The translations under genes and the position numbers were made by a program. DNA of 64,000 nucleotides, taken from positions 4,685,383 to 4,749,382 of the forward strand of contig NC_030853.1 of NCBI RefSeq assembly GCF_000208745.1. Reading direction: 5' to 3'. This DNA comes from Theobroma cacao (lineage: Eukaryota > Streptophyta > Magnoliopsida > Malvales > Malvaceae). This document shows, in pieces, positions 1-12,963 of this stretch. The notes under the pieces are model-generated. The model was given only the letters and a program-made list of their open reading frames with translations. It did no database searches and was not told the origin of the DNA. Each line of letters starts with the position of its first letter. Position 1 is the stretch's first letter.

Positions 1-1065
1 CATCATTTTCTCTTCATTTCTCTTAGAATAAAAATCAGTTCATCATCATTGTACATCATTGAACATTCAGCCAAGGGTGGGTATTGTGAAAATTTCATGC
101 TTTCTTGCCCAATTTGATTTCTATACACATTTAACTAACTAAAACTATCAATTTAACTAAAAATCAAAACCTAAAAAATTCAAATTCCTCCCCCTTGAAT
201 TTCGTCCAGCCCTTGATATCACTTTTTGATCTCTCTCCTCAAGCATGCTAAATGGAAACAAAGGCATAAGAAAGGTAGAAATCAAGCTAAAGTTGAAAAA
301 TCTTACCGTTAGACTCATAAAAGGTCGAAAAACGCGATTTTCTCTTTGAATTTTCTAGTTTCCTTTGGTTTTCTCCTTTCTTCCTTTCCTCTCTATTTTC
401 TCTCTTGTTCTCTCCTTATTGCCTGCCATCACTTAATATGGGGTTTAAATGGGCTGACTTTTCATTAAAATAATATTAAATCATTATAAAAATGCCATGT
501 GTCACTTTCCCGTTGGCCCGTTTTTAAAATTTCGTCTTTTAAACTTTAATTTTTCACCACTTACAATACCATAGTTATTCATACCAAAAATAAATAAATC
601 CTATGATTTTGACAAGTTTTGGGTGGTGAAAATTACGATTTTTACCCCGAAACGACAAAATTATCGTTTTCCCTTTATGTTTCGAAAATTGCCGAAATTG
701 AAATTTTTCACTTCCTATCATTAAATTATACTCCAAATAGTTAATCTTGGTCAAAAATTTTACTCCATGATCAAATTATTATCTTAGGTGGCAAAATAAT
801 GATTTTGCCCCTAAACATCAAAATTTTCAATTTTACCCAAATGAACCCTCAAACTTCGAACAATCATTTTTAGTCATTCTTCGACTGTAAAATATTAAAT
901 TTCATCCTACGATTCCTATTTAAACTAGTTCGAGGTTAAATCCACTCAAGTGTACCGTTAGGTACAATACCGGATTTTGTCTATTCTTAGAGACTTTCCT
1001 AGCATAATAACATGCTACTCAGTGCATGTATGTCATGACATGTGTTTATAGAGTCGGGTTTTACA
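1..1065 (-). mobile_element. Partial long LTR, family C, minus strand
   Basis: This is the reverse complement of the beginning of the long LTR seen in the plus orientation at 24758 and 62807. The block around 920-975 matches the reverse of 24860-24915, and the block at 1020-1065 matches the reverse of the LTR start at 62807. The element begins at 1065 (reverse of TGTAAAAC) and runs off the left edge, so internal parts and the other target duplication cannot be seen. It interrupts a family B LTR. The five bases after it, ATACT (1066-1070), also occur at the homologous uninterrupted place in the B copy near 56085, as expected for a target duplication. No coding potential was seen. Confidence 0.75.
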
Positions 1066-1863
1066 ATACTCAACAATAAAACAGCTCATAATCCCAATTA
1101 CTAGCCATTTTCTACAACTAAAAATCGAGCTTAGTTCATCACTCATCTTTGGGTTTCTTTGTAGTTGAATTCCCTTCCAAGAGCTTCCAAACAAGTGGGG
1201 TAATTCTCTCTTTCTCTCTCTAGAATGCCCAACTAGTGAGAGAAAGTATGGAAATAAGCTTTACCAAGGGCTTTGAAGTGAGAGAGTGAAAGAATACAAG
1301 GGTTCTAGTCAAAAAGGCACAAGGGTATGAAAATTAAAGTTAGAAAGAGAAAATTATGCAAGCTCCATATCAAGCTTCCATGGAGGTTTTAAAGAAACGT
1401 GAGAGGGAAGAAGGGAGAAGAAGACAAGCTGCTTGAAAATGGGAAAAGAAGTTGCTGAAAGAAGGATATTTATAGGCCAAACTTATCCATTCCCTTAAAA
1501 TTACGAAAATGCCCTTGACTAGTTAGCTTGTTCTCATGCAACCCTTTGTGCAATCTTTTTACTCTTTAACACTGAGACCAAGTCCATAAGGGTCTAGACA
1601 TGTTCAGGTTTGCGAAACTTTTAAAAGTTTTGACTCGAGTGCAAAATGACCATTTTGCCTCTATTGTGAAAATTATTATCATTTCTAGTTTTCTTTGTGT
1701 TTTCATCATTACACATCATTTATGCAGTCTTATGCCTACTTAGACCCTAAAATATCATAAAACTTTCTTTTGGGAGCTTATTAGAGAAAATGACAAAACT
1801 ACCCCTGGCTCGTATTATTACATCTATGCTTAGTTACAAGCCTATAGAGGTTGGGGTCTCACA
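1066..1863 (-). mobile_element. Partial long LTR, family B, minus strand
   Basis: This matches the first 800 bases of the LTR at 42800-45494 and the minus-strand copy ending at 56880, including a block resembling plant 5' leader sequence with CT-rich runs. The LTR start (TGTGAGACCCC, read on the minus strand) is at 1863. The next five bases, TTCGT (1864-1868), are the presumed target duplication. The same TTCGT occurs at about 31362 in the uninterrupted homologous internal region of the family A element. The rest of this LTR lies left of the family C insertion and outside the window. Confidence 0.75.
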
Positions 1864-2830
1864 TTCGTATCACTTTAAGTATAGGCAAATGCGGTGTAAA
1901 GGAAATAGTAGTAGTTACCTATACAAAGGAGTTAAGAGTCGGCTTTTATTTTGTATGACTTAAATGGATTATGAAGTAGTTGTTTTAATGACTTGATGCA
2001 TATTGGAGTTCTTTGATACGATAGAGATAGATTAGCAATATAATGATTGGGGGAGGATATTCACCTTAGTGGCGTCATTGGTCGCCTTGGATAATTATTA
2101 AGGATCGACGTAGAAACTCATTAATGGTACAAAAAACTATGACACTTGACAAATGATTACCAATTAATCGTGGAAAGGTGAAATTTGAAATTCTAGTTGC
2201 AGTTACAATTCGAAAGGATATGGGAGAAATCAATAAGGCTATAGGTGACACTTAGAATGGATGTTGTGATTAAGTCAAGGATTGTAAAATTTAAGTATGG
2301 AAGGAATTACAAAATGATGCCATGACACTACGAGGTAATAATTGGGCACAAACATATCCAATGGAATTAAATTATGAAACTTGGGAAAAGGTGAATCCTT
2401 GATTTAATAAAGATTGTGAATGTAGAGCGTGGAGAAAGATGAACTATTTTCATGATCATTTGTATTAAAAGTCAACAGAACTATTTAAGTTACATGACAA
2501 GAAAGACAATTAATTGTGAATGTTAAGGAATCGTGGAATGTCATAAATGGTGGATATTTTTGTGTGTGGTATTATATATTGAGAATTTGATGCACAATAT
2601 GGCAAGATTGTCCTGAGGTGGAACCTTTTGGTCGAAGATAAATGTTAAAGGATAAAAGGAGCTTGAAAATATTGACTCAGCTTAGTGCATATGATAAGCA
2701 AAAAAAAAGATATGCCTGGTCATGAAGATTGTGGGATAGGCTTGGAGGAAAGCCAAATGGTTGAGCATGATCCCTGTAGTAACTTTAAAGATGGAAGAAC
2801 ATATTCGTGGAAGAAATTTCCAACAACCAC

Positions 2831-2932
2831 AGTGCTATAGCACTAACTCTTTAGTGTTGTAGCGTTGAAACTATCCCATATCTAACAGCCGCGACGCTAC
2901 AGCACTAACTGTCCAGCACTGCAGCGCTATGA
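2831..2932. repeat. Cluster of self-complementary GCGCTGCAGC-type motifs
   Basis: AGTGCTATAGCACT (2831-2844) is a perfect 14-bp palindrome. It is followed by related imperfect forms up to about 2932, including CAGCACTGCAGCGCT. The homologous place in the family A element (about 32535-32580) keeps degraded versions such as CAGCGCTGAC. The cluster resembles the palindrome arrays of the LTRs further right but uses a different word. Confidence 0.6.
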
Positions 2933-5583
2933 ATACCTCATGTCTATGATGTATGAGCAAGATGGGAGTGGCACAATAATGATCTTACAAGTTGAATTAT
3001 GGTTATTGAGCTCTGTTATTTGGGAGTTTTAAATGTTTCGGAGAATGTTTACATGAATGAATTGAAAAGTTTATTTATCGCCTTTTATATGGGCATATAA
3101 TTAAAAGAGAAATTGAAAGATTCTTGAAATGGCTACATTGAGATAAGATATCATGTGAAGTATTAAGATGGATAATATATTGACCAAAGTCAAATCCTAA
3201 GAAATAAAGGAGACGATAGATTAAGCTTTGTTAAAAGCTAAGGAAAAAGTGAGCGAAGAGTTAGATGAATATATGAGAGATGGGTAAAGGATGTCAGTAC
3301 CAAGTAATGAAAGTGTGAATGAAGGATTACAAGGGTGGTATAGCAAATGGGATTATCCAGAATATTGTTATGAGAATTTGCAATTGTTATCTTGACTCAG
3401 CTAAATGAAAAGGAATAGTAACAATGCAAGGCCAATTGTGTGGCACACTAGAAAACTATGAAGACAATTTAGGGATTGAATGGACAAGTATGTATTTGTA
3501 TATCTTTAAGAATAAGTGCATGTCTATAGAACGACATGCTCAGGATGTTAAGGAGCACATAAGAGACAAAGTGTTTCGGGAATGCACAAACCTCTTTGAG
3601 AAGGAATTACCAATCATGCACAGCAAGTATAAAATGTGGGATTTTTGAAACTTGCTGAGGAGCCTAATGGCTAAGTCACGAGTTAAGTGATCACATGCGG
3701 TGAGACATGAGTTTAAGATAGGTATCCCCAAGGAAATACTTAAGAGTAGTTCTGCTATGGATCTTGTGAAAGCAAGCATTAAGTTATGTGGTTACAAAGA
3801 AAAAGCCGTAAACTGAAAGTGAGATTTGCATTGACATTGAAAAGTACTTAAGGAGAACCTTGTTTCAAGTCTTGCAGTTTCAAATACAAACTGCAGATTG
3901 GTCCTGGGAAAATGATGTCATATTAGGATGAAAGAATAGAACAAAGGATGATCGAAGATAATTTGGATAATGAAGTCCAATAATGAAAACTTCCTAAGGT
4001 AGTATGGAAATTAGAATTTGAAAATGCTTAAGGCATGCATGATTCGAATGAGTCTAAGTTTTAAGTGATTCATTAAAGTTGAAATGCAACAAGGATATAA
4101 TGTATATATTAGAGGTATGAAGAATAATTGAGAAATAAGGATGACTTTTAGAGATTGTGGTATTACATAAAATGCAATGATCAAGTAAGAGATAAATCTT
4201 TGAAGGATCAACGAGGTTATAAAGCATATACGAATACCGGATTGCAATTTAATGAAAATGACATTTGGCGAGTGAGATGTGGTTAATGACATTGTGATGC
4301 AAGGATATATAGTACAATGAAACTTAAGCGTATAATTGAAAATGATAAGAAAAGAGTATGGGCATGAAAAGGATGTGAAGCTATGCATAGGCATAATGAG
4401 AATTCTTATGGATTACGTAAGAGATAACTTATGGTAAGATGCGAGTGGAACGGTGATTTAAATATATAAAAAGGGTAATCTGAAATTGATTATACCCCAA
4501 TGCTCATAGATTAAATATGAGAACGTTGACATGAACTATGAGGATTATTATATTGAATCTTGGATAGGGATGGGGATGAATAAATGAAGATGTAGTCCAA
4601 GGCACGCGAACACATGGATCCCTATTCGTAACGAGGAATGCTGACATTTGGAAATGAATGTACACACGTTTATGTGAAATTGATGACTTGCCCAACTGAG
4701 GTGAAGAATTGTTCTCAATAATTTGAGATTTGAACTTTATGTATTTGATGAGTTGTATATATGGTACAACGGCAAGAAGTCCCATTAGAATTTGAACTAT
4801 GATGATATAAGAAAGTTTGGGAAAAATAGTCAGAGAAATGAGATTAAAGAAATGTAATCCATAACGTGGGAATAATTGAAGTATGTGGCGTAAATGCAAG
4901 ATAAACCTGAAGTATGTGGGAATAATTAGAGGCATTAACCTTTTTCGACGTTGAGACTATGTATAGAAATGAATATGGCATGTTTATAATGCTGCAGGTT
5001 ACATAATAGTGTATGGGGATAAGATGAATGAATGAATGTCGAGAAGTTTGGCAAGGAGCGAAATAATAAGATGGTGATTAGGCATACATAAGTAAGTATA
5101 ATATGTGATTGAAATCGATATGATTGAGATAGAGTTATGGTTCAAATTGAATGATAGTGATAAAGGCGTACTCAACATCTTAAAATAAGAGATAATGATC
5201 GTGAAGGCTACCATCGATTTGATTCTAAAGGATGATAACAAACATAAGTAAGGCATTCTAGTCGAACTGGAGGTAAACGAGGTGAATGAATGATTGGAGG
5301 TTTGACAAGAATCGAAATAAAGATATGTTTGAGGTTAGTGACGGAATTAAAGGCATACTTGGGATCTTAGTGATAAGAAAGAATAATTGAGAAAGGTACC
5401 GTGGTTTTGACTCAAAGATGATAATAGATATAAGATACGTATCCTGATCTTGTAAAGTGTTCTAGTCAAATTGAAGGTAATGAAGTTCATAAATCAAAAT
5501 TCCTTAAGAAAAAGGAAAAAGAATAAGATCATAGAGAGAGATTAATAACTCGACACCGACGTGAATTCGAGGACAAATTCTAT

Positions 5584-5598
5584 TTAAGTGGGGGAGAC
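5584..5598 (+). other. Polypurine tract of family D element
   Basis: The tract TTAAGTGGGGGAGAC lies directly before the 3' LTR and corresponds in position to AACGGGGGAGAG at 35071-35082 before the family A 3' LTR. It would prime plus-strand DNA synthesis in a working element. Confidence 0.6.
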
Positions 5599-5851
5599 TA
5601 TAATACCTCGTACTTTGATATGGTGACTAATAAAACTTATTGGATGCCAATTGAGATTAATTATAATGTTTAAAAATGATGAAAGATGAAAGGAATGGTT
5701 TGGGATAAAATATTTCGCACACTAGGAAATAATAATTTTTTTCGGAGAAGAATTTGCGAGATAAAAAGTGATTCGGAAGTCAATTGATGTATAATAAGGT
5801 ATTTTGGGTACCAAGGGGACAAGAGGAGACAAGAAGAAATTTTTGAAATAA

Positions 5852-6520
5852 AATAATATTAAAATATTAATATTTTATTCAGTGTTAAAATTTTTCATGA
5901 AGGAGTATATGGGCAACCTAAGTGGGAGAGAAAAAGAATGAGAAATATTTCGAAGAAAAATGACGTTAATGGGGCCGCATGTCTTTATTAAGTAAACATA
6001 GCGCAGGTAAATAAGTATTTTAAATATTATGGGGATATTGCGTTGGAGTACCAACTTCATACTTTGTTTGTACACATGTAGAAGAAGATAATAGAAGGAA
6101 ATTAAAGTTAAATGAGTAAAACACCCCGTATCCTCGTTTAACCATCAATAAGACCCTATCGATAAAACGAAGAGTCACTTGATATAAATTAAAGGTCGAA
6201 AAACGGGTACGGGTGAGAAGAACATTTTAGAAAAAAAAATATTATTTTATTTTATAAATAAATAATATTAAAATATTAATATTTTATTGATTGTCGAAAT
6301 TAGTCATGAGAGAAAGTTCTATGAGTAATTTAAGTGGGGGAGAAGAAGTACGAATGAATTTTGAAGATAAATGACGTAAGTGAAACCATGAGATTTTATC
6401 AAATAGAGTTAACACGGGGTAAGTCAATATTTAAATATTACGGTGATACCGTGTTGAAGAATAACTTCGATATTTTAGTTGTACACGTGTAAGAGAAGGA
6501 AGATAGAAGGAAATTAAAAT
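5852..6520 (+). repeat. Direct duplication inside LTR D (period about 409 bp)
   Basis: A block beginning AATAATATTAAAATATTAAT at 5852 recurs at 6261. It is followed in both cases by diverged versions of the same roughly 250 bp, including matching AAATGACGT and GAAGGAAATTAAA segments. The copies extend to about 6110 and 6520. Confidence 0.6.
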
Positions 6521-7662
6521 TTTTACACATGTCGGAAGAACCAATTTTAAAATACGAAAACTTAAGGATTGTGTAGCAAATACAAGGAATGAAAATTTAT
6601 ATGTAAATTTTATTATTTTTAAAAAATAAAATAAATAATAATAAAAATAATAATAATAGTAAATGAATATAAAAATGTATATATATATAATTGTAAAAAG
6701 AAAAAAAAGGGAAAGACCAACATGGGTAGCCGCCCATGTGGTCAAATAAGAAGCTAAACCAATATTTTTGTGTTGAATGGGTAGGGGTCGGCCACATAGA
6801 GTGAAGGCAAAAGAAAGAGAAGAAATAATGATGATGATGAGGCCGGCAAAGGATGAGAAAAAGAAAGAAAGTAAAGAGAAATAAAAGAGATGAAAATGAG
6901 AGCAGAAAATGGCAGTTGGAGAGTGCCGTGTATGAGGCAAAGAAAAGGGAGAAAGAGTGCTAGTGAAAGAGCAGAAAGAGTGTTGTCATTTTAAAGGGAA
7001 AGAAGATCTGGTTTTGCTACCAATTTTAAGGGAGAGAAAGAGTTGATTTTTTTTAGGAAGAAATTAGCAACGTTGACCGCCAATTTTGAGGGAGAAGAGA
7101 ACAGCCTTGTGTTACCAAGTTTGAGGGAAAAAAGGAAGAAACTTGTTGCTAGTGGAGAGAGGAAGAAAGAGCAGCCGGTTGGTGAGTGAAAGGAGGGAGA
7201 AGAAAGAAAGAGAAGAAATGATGGAGAGGCCGGCCAAGAGAGTTAAAAAAAAAAGAGGAAAAAATGGTAAGTTAATATTATATTAAGGTTTATGGGTGGT
7301 TTAATATTGTGCATTTTTTGGATGAAAAATATGTAATTTAGTTAAGGAATTTTTATTAAGCTGCTCCCCATACAAGTGTGTGATTAAGTATATTGAGTTT
7401 AATTTGTTGCTAGGAAAGTTTGTCGTGAAGGCGTGCCGAACGAAGTATGTGACTGGCAATTAGGAATAATTATACATGTGTACGAATCAATAGCGACGTA
7501 GTAATCCTGTTATTGTGAGGTGAGTAGAGGGTGTCAATTTTAAAATTTTTGTAAATATATACCTATACGTATGATTTATTTTAAATGTGAAAATTGTAAA
7601 TAGCATGTGCTGGTAACAATCTTAGGAAATTGTGGTTACAAATTATATTTAGAAATCATCTC

Positions 7663-7664
<2 letters not shown>

Positions 7665-7694
<30 letters not shown>
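7665..7694. repeat. AT microsatellite
   Basis: An uninterrupted AT dinucleotide run inside LTR D. Confidence 0.9.
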
Positions 7695-7699
<5 letters not shown>

Positions 7700-9203
7700 A
7701 ATTATATGTAAAGTGGTTTGAAAATCGGGAAACAAGCCCTTCACATTGTTTTGCCTCAAAATCTGTGCCTTATATTGTGCAGTGTGCATTCATGGTTATA
7801 TCACTTATTCACCATGCGAATTATTGTTTTGAAATTTATGTGTAAATATGTTTTGAGAAAATGATAGATTTTATCATACCCTATGTTGAATGCTTTGGAA
7901 ATAATTTTGAAACGAGAGTTCAAGGAAATAAAGTGATTTTTAAAGTAGTTTTATAAACCAAGAGCATCGAGAGTAGGCTGGATGTCACATAGGTTAAGTG
8001 TGATCCTCGTGCACGAGTGAGCTCTAGCTAGAGAACCATTAGGTCACCGACGAGCGGTTAGGCGTGGTTGAGGCCACGGCTTGTGATATATGTACGTGTG
8101 GCTAGGCCACTAGATGATTACGCGGTTGCGACTACTTGATATCTCCGATGTCGGCCAACATCGTTGAGATCGCCATGGCATATGGGAATCCGGTGGAAGC
8201 GATGCTCCCGGATGTTATTATGTGGTAGAGGGACCACGAGTTTATTTTCATTCCCTACTCGAGAGTGGCATCTCTGGGTTTTCAAACTCATATTTCTTTG
8301 CATGGTGAAAGCAGAATTTAACGGTTTTTCTGTAATTCCCCTATTTTTTTACGGTGAAATGAATTTTAACTCCTCGAGTGTGAGGTGATTTGTGATTTAT
8401 GTATGAGTTTGATTAACTTTTGATTTCATGGGAGCTTGCTGAGTATATTGATTTGATTTGAGTAAATTATCAATTGATCTTGACTGCGAAATATTCTTTA
8501 TGTAAAATTGCTTTAATTCAATATTTCAAATGATTGTCTTGAATAAGGTTATCGATCTATTTTGTAGCGAAAATTTTATCTGCCTTGGTTGATTTACCAA
8601 TTGAAGTGTTTATAATGCGTAAAAAATCCTCGATTTTTCATATAAGGCACAAAACCCCCATTTGAAATATATTGTTTTTATAATCTTACATTCTTATATT
8701 CAACTGATCTGTTGTTTGCTTGTTTCCCATCTATCCCCTACTCACAGAGCCGATGATCACTGAGTTTGTGAGACTCACACCCCTCTTTTTCCCCTTTTTA
8801 CAGATAGGGATCGACCTAACGTGTAATCATCGACATGTATGGTCCACCGCAAATAGGTAAATGCATCTCATAGCATTTTATCCTAAGTCACTCCGCTATT
8901 AAAGGTTGAGTCGTAGCACTTTATTTATTAAGTTGTAAATAGATATTGATTTTGTTTTAAGTAAATAATTGAAGAATGTGAATTTCGATGTATATTCTTG
9001 TGATTAAATGGTTTAGAGTTTGAATCAATTATTATGTTTATAGTTTAAATCATGGTATGAGAGTATATTGCTTTTAGTATCAATATGGAATGGGATCATA
9101 TATAGTGAACTAAAGGGGCATTGTGAGTAAGGCTTGTTCGGGACTTAGCGGGTCTTTCCCGGAGGTCTCGGACGCCGGTAGCGACTGAGGAGGGGTCATT
9201 ACA

Positions 9204-11401
9204 ATGAGTGTTGGGAGGACTAAATTAAAATGGAAATAAACTTAAAGGGCAAAATGGTAATTTTGCATAAAGCTTGGTCAAAGCTTCCAAAAGAAGCTTT
9301 GACTCTCAACCTTATCAGCCCAAAGCAGTCCTTATCCTCCCAGGAAGATATTTTTTTCTTCCTTCTTGAAGCTTCCAATGCCATTCTCTCATTCTCCCAT
9401 GGAAAACTAATTTTCTTTCATTTTCTTTCCTTAATTTCTTTCCATTTCTTTTCTCTTCTTGCTTTATTCTTCTCCCAACTTCTTGTACACCAAAGTTACA
9501 ACTTCTAACCCTAATTTCCAGCACATATAAACTCTAGGAGAAGAAGAAAGAAAAAGAGAAAAAGGAAGAAAAAGCTTGGTTTTGGTGATTCAAGCAAGGA
9601 ACGGTAAGAATTCTTGTTTTTGGCTTAAGTAGTCTTTGAAAATGAGTTAGTGACTTAAAGAAATCTCTTGTGGCAGCAAAGATTGGCTTGATAGGAGAAA
9701 AATTGATAACATGTAAGCCAATAAACCCATGGGTACATGAAGGACTTAAAGTGGAAAAGGAAAACGGTAAGCTTAACACTATATTTTAAAACCTATGGTT
9801 AGTTGAATATTGCGGGAAATTATGGTTGTTGAAAGGATCTACTTGCATAAGCTAGTTGAAAATTGTTAAGATTGTATGGCATGTCATTTGAAAGAAATGA
9901 AAAAGGAATGAAAAATGAATGTTGTGGATGGAGGATTGAGAAACAAAGTATTGAAAGTTAAATAGATAATGATGCGTGTAAACTAGGAAATAATCGAGTG
10001 AAAGTGAGGATGCTTGTTGTTGCCATATATGTGGATTATGTGTGGAAATATAAGATGGATTTGGGTGGAAATTATTTAGAAAGGCTGAAGTAGACATGTG
10101 ATATCATAATTAAGTTGCCGGTGATATAATTTAAGGAATTAAGTAAGCAATGGATATAAGTAATTTTAGTAAAAATGTATTAAGATGTGAGTTAATTGAA
10201 GATGGTTTCATGATAGGAGGAAAAATATAAATTTGAGAAAGGATTAATTGATTGAAGTGCTACTCGTATACATATGTAATTAAATATATTGAGTTCGTAT
10301 TATTGCTAGGAAGTGTAAAGATAAAGTTAGAGTATTGTGGGGGCGTGCCGGAGTAAATAACGAGCGACCAGCCAGCGAAAAGAGTTAGAGAGACCTCCGA
10401 ACAAATAGCAACTTAATATCTCGTTGTTGCCAAGTGAGTGAACTTGCATTAAAATGTTTTGGAATAAATGATTTTATGCTTGATTGAGCCATTTGAAATA
10501 TTTTGTTGGTTTTTCCTTAAAAGTTACATGGGAACAAGCCCTTGATGAAATGTTTTGATATTATGAGGTATGAACATGATGAATTCATGAGTTTCTACAT
10601 TATGTTGATGTGTATATTATACATTAAATGATATTTTTGTGTGATAATTATACCTAGCCATGTGCGGTGTAGGAGTGCACATAAGCTGTGCTGACCCGAG
10701 TATGTACAGTGTGGTAGTGCACATACGCTGAGACAGAGTTGGGGGCGAGGCTGGTGGTTATATATATATAGGTTTTGGAAATTATATTGTGGTTGCATTG
10801 ATTTTTGAATGTTAAAACTTGAGAAACGGTTTCCACTTGATTTTCACCACAACAAAGACAGATTTTTGTTGTGACAAGAAATTGAGTTAAATTTCATTGT
10901 CTTCAACATAAATGCATCATGATTTCTAAAACCTCCCGTATTGATGCTTATTCCCTTCCTATGTTCACTCACTGAGTTTATACTCACGTTTTTAAATTTC
11001 ATGTTTTAGGTTTCTTGAGTTAAAGGTGATTGGATCCTAGAATGAGGTGCTCCTCCCTGTACATTGCTTGGTAGGTTGAATGTGGCACTAAATGTTAGCA
11101 ACCGTGTCCAAAGTCACGTCGTTGACAGTCAAGGTTTAATCATGTGTATATGAATACTTGGTGTGAAATACTAAGAATCATTTATTAATCTATATATGAA
11201 TAAAATGGTTGATGATACAATTATGAATGCAAGGTTGGGTTTTATGAATTGTTTTCAAAGGAACGGTATTTGAACATTACGAATTTCGAATTTTAAAGGA
11301 ATAGGGATTAATGTATAAGATCAATTTAGTAGGCTTGCTTGGGCTTAGTGGGCTTAGCCCATTGCCTTGCACCGGTCATGGCTCGGGAAGTGGGCTGTGA
11401 C
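9204..11401 (+). mobile_element. 5'-truncated long LTR, family E
   Basis: This is related to LTRs A and B. It shares the GGGAACAAGC block (about 10528), the tandem hairpin unit with TGTGCGGTGTAGGAGTGCACA (10655-10745), the TTCACTCACTGAGTTTATACTCAC block (about 10968) and the terminal block GGCTTGCTTGGGCTTAGTGG ending in TGTGACA at 11401. The first few hundred bases expected in the family are missing on the left, where the family D LTR abuts it. This fits family D having inserted into E. Confidence 0.65.
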
Positions 11402-11541
11402 AATTTATTTGTGAATGGAGATGTAAATGAATGCAATGAATGACAAGCCCATGCATTTGCTGATTAAGGCTTTCTTGGGCCTAGTGGGCTATACCTACGT
11501 AGGTATATGCATCGGTCATGTTCCGAAAATGGGATGTGACA
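11402..11541 (+). mobile_element. Tail of another E-like LTR
   Basis: A 140-bp segment ends with a second copy of the terminal block (CTTTCTTGGGCCTAGTGG, then GGGATGTGACA at 11541). It lies directly after the end of LTR E. It is probably the remains of an older LTR into which E inserted. The sequence after 11541 is gypsy coding remnant, giving the lower boundary. Confidence 0.55.
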
Positions 11542-12013
11542 AAGCGCTTGAGACTTTAATATAGATGATTTGGTACTTGTGAAACTAGTACTTGAATAGC
11601 TCAGGTTTCTAAGAAAGAGATATCGATGGTTAGTATGGAAGTATGAAGGCTCTGTAATAATCACTAATAAGGTGGGGAAGACCTTTTAAAAGATTGATCC
11701 ACCCAAGTGGATAAAGGTACATCCAGTATTCTATGTGAGCAACCTAAAGCCATTCGATGCAGATCCAATAAATACAAGCCGAAGTCAAGCCATAAGTGCC
11801 ATTATTACAATGCCAAACAGAGGAGATTCTCGCAAATAGAACCATTCTAGTTTCCTAGTGTCTAACATAAGAGTACTAGGTTAAATGGGAGGGTTTTGGG
11901 CTAGATGAAATCACTTGGGAAATAAAAGATGACTTTCGAGCCTTTAAGTAGAAGAATAAAGAATTCCAAACCACCAAGTTACCGAGGACATCAATAGATT
12001 TAGTGGGGGAGGA
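11542..12013 (+). pseudogene. Ty3/gypsy chromovirus polyprotein, C-terminal remnant with chromodomain
   Basis: Around 11695-11765 one frame reads HPVFYVSNLKPFDADP, the conserved segment after integrase in chromoviruses. Further on (about 11872-11950) another frame reads VKWEGFGLDEITWE, the core of a chromodomain. Between and after them are in-frame stops and frame changes, so the gene is dead. A purine tract (TAGTGGGGGAGGA, 12001-12013) follows, as expected at the 3' end of the internal region. Gag, protease, RT and most of integrase are absent, lost to the left where the E-type LTR inserted. The chromovirus call is secure; the lineage is not. Confidence 0.8.
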
Positions 12014-12217
12014 TGTTTATGAGCCAACCTTGTATAGAGCCATGTCGAGGTAGAGTTGAATAGGAGAGTAAGCCATCTTGTGCCTTAGGGGAAAGTGTTC
12101 TCATTTCAAACAATATAATGGGCCTTAAGAGTATACTTGTAAAAGCTTGTTAACTTTTCGAAAGGAAGGCCTTAAGGGTAAAAGTGTCCCAATTTCAAAC
12201 ACTATAATGGTTCTTAG

Positions 12218-12963
12218 TAGACTTGGCAATTCGTGTTTTCGTGTCTTAAACGTGTCAGACACGTTTAGACACGAAACACATTAAGGCTAAACACGAACAC
12301 GACACGTTTAATATTCGTGTCTTAAATTTAAAACACGTACACGTATACGTTTATTACACGTGTAACACGACACGACACGATTAACACGTTTTACACGTTT
12401 ATTAAACATGTTAATATACGACACGACACGATTAATAATACTTTTAACACGATTAACACGTTTAACATGATTAACACGATTAACACGTTTAACACGATTA
12501 ACACGTTTAACACGATTAACACGTTTAACACGATTAAATAAAAATATTTATAATTAAATATAATTTTATTATTTAAATTTAAAATCTATAATTATAAAAT
12601 TAATTATAACAAAATAATAATAATAACAACATCAAATATAATAAAATTTAATATAAATAACATACAAAAAATTCATTATCATATATAAGGTTAAAATACA
12701 CATCAAATAATTATTAAAAATTATTTATATAAGGTTAAAATAGTCTTTAACTATTAATGTTTAATAGGTTAATAAATGTGTCATGTATACTCGTTTAAAC
12801 ATGTATATACGTTTAAACACGTATACACATTTAAACACGATAACACGATTAAGTAAATGTGTTTAAACGTGTTTGTCGTGTCAGACACGAAACACGTTAA
12901 GGGTAAATCCAAAACCTATTTAACCCGTGTCTTCTCGTATCGTGTCTAAAATTACCAGGTCTA
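12218..12963. mobile_element. Non-autonomous hAT-type element, 746 bp
   Basis: The terminal inverted repeats are TAGACTTGGCAATT on the left and TAGACCTGGTAATT read from the right. They are flanked by a perfect 8-bp direct duplication, GTTCTTAG (12210-12217 and 12964-12971), the size made by hAT transposases. The interior has no ORF. It is full of ACACG words in both orientations, including a tandem stretch of AACACGATTAACACGTTT units at about 12440-12535, resembling the subterminal transposase-binding repeats of hAT elements. Empty-site logic also fits: removing it rejoins two halves of the host LTR. Confidence 0.88.
12440..12536. repeat. Tandem ACACGATTAACACGTTTA-type array
   Basis: Units of about 18 bp, alternating ACACGATTA and ACACGTTTA, repeat several times with little divergence inside the hAT-type element. 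Confidence 0.8.

Larger units (their letters stand above)
1864..5598 (+). mobile_element. Degenerate internal region of a long-LTR retrotransposon (family D)
   Basis: This region is homologous along most of its length to 31362-35082, the internal region of the family A element, although the two are flanked by different LTRs. It has no long ORF; short ORFs in all frames lack recognisable motifs, so it is best described as a non-coding internal region of the large retrotransposon derivative (LARD) kind. It ends with a GAATTCGAGGACAAATTCT-type sequence and a purine tract, the arrangement typical of the 3' end of Del/Tekay chromoviruses. This suggests descent from such an element. The family assignment is inference. 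Confidence 0.7.
5599..9203 (+). mobile_element. 3' LTR of family D element (about 3.6 kb)
   Basis: It begins TATAATACCTCG just after the polypurine tract, probably a mutated TG start, and ends GGGTCATTACA at 9203. The start is alignable with the family A LTR start at 35083. It contains a repeated AT-rich block, an AT microsatellite (about 7665-7694), a GC-rich stretch at 7975-8260 and, near the end, the ACTCAC and polypyrimidine context (8740-8800) also seen in the other long LTRs. No coding ORF is credible; the open frames are short and overlap low-complexity runs. The 5' LTR is outside the window, so the left boundary rests on the tract and homology only. Confidence 0.65.

Noticed and set aside
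4011..5256. Minus-strand open frames in the D internal region
   Set aside because: They are antisense, hydrophobic by composition and not conserved in the homologous A region.
6431..6940. 169-residue open frame in LTR D
   Set aside because: Ile/Tyr/Phe runs come from AT-rich low-complexity sequence inside an LTR; no motif.
12300..12536. CRISPR-like regular repeats
   Set aside because: The units lack unique spacers of constant size and lie inside a hAT-type element with terminal repeats and an 8-bp duplication.
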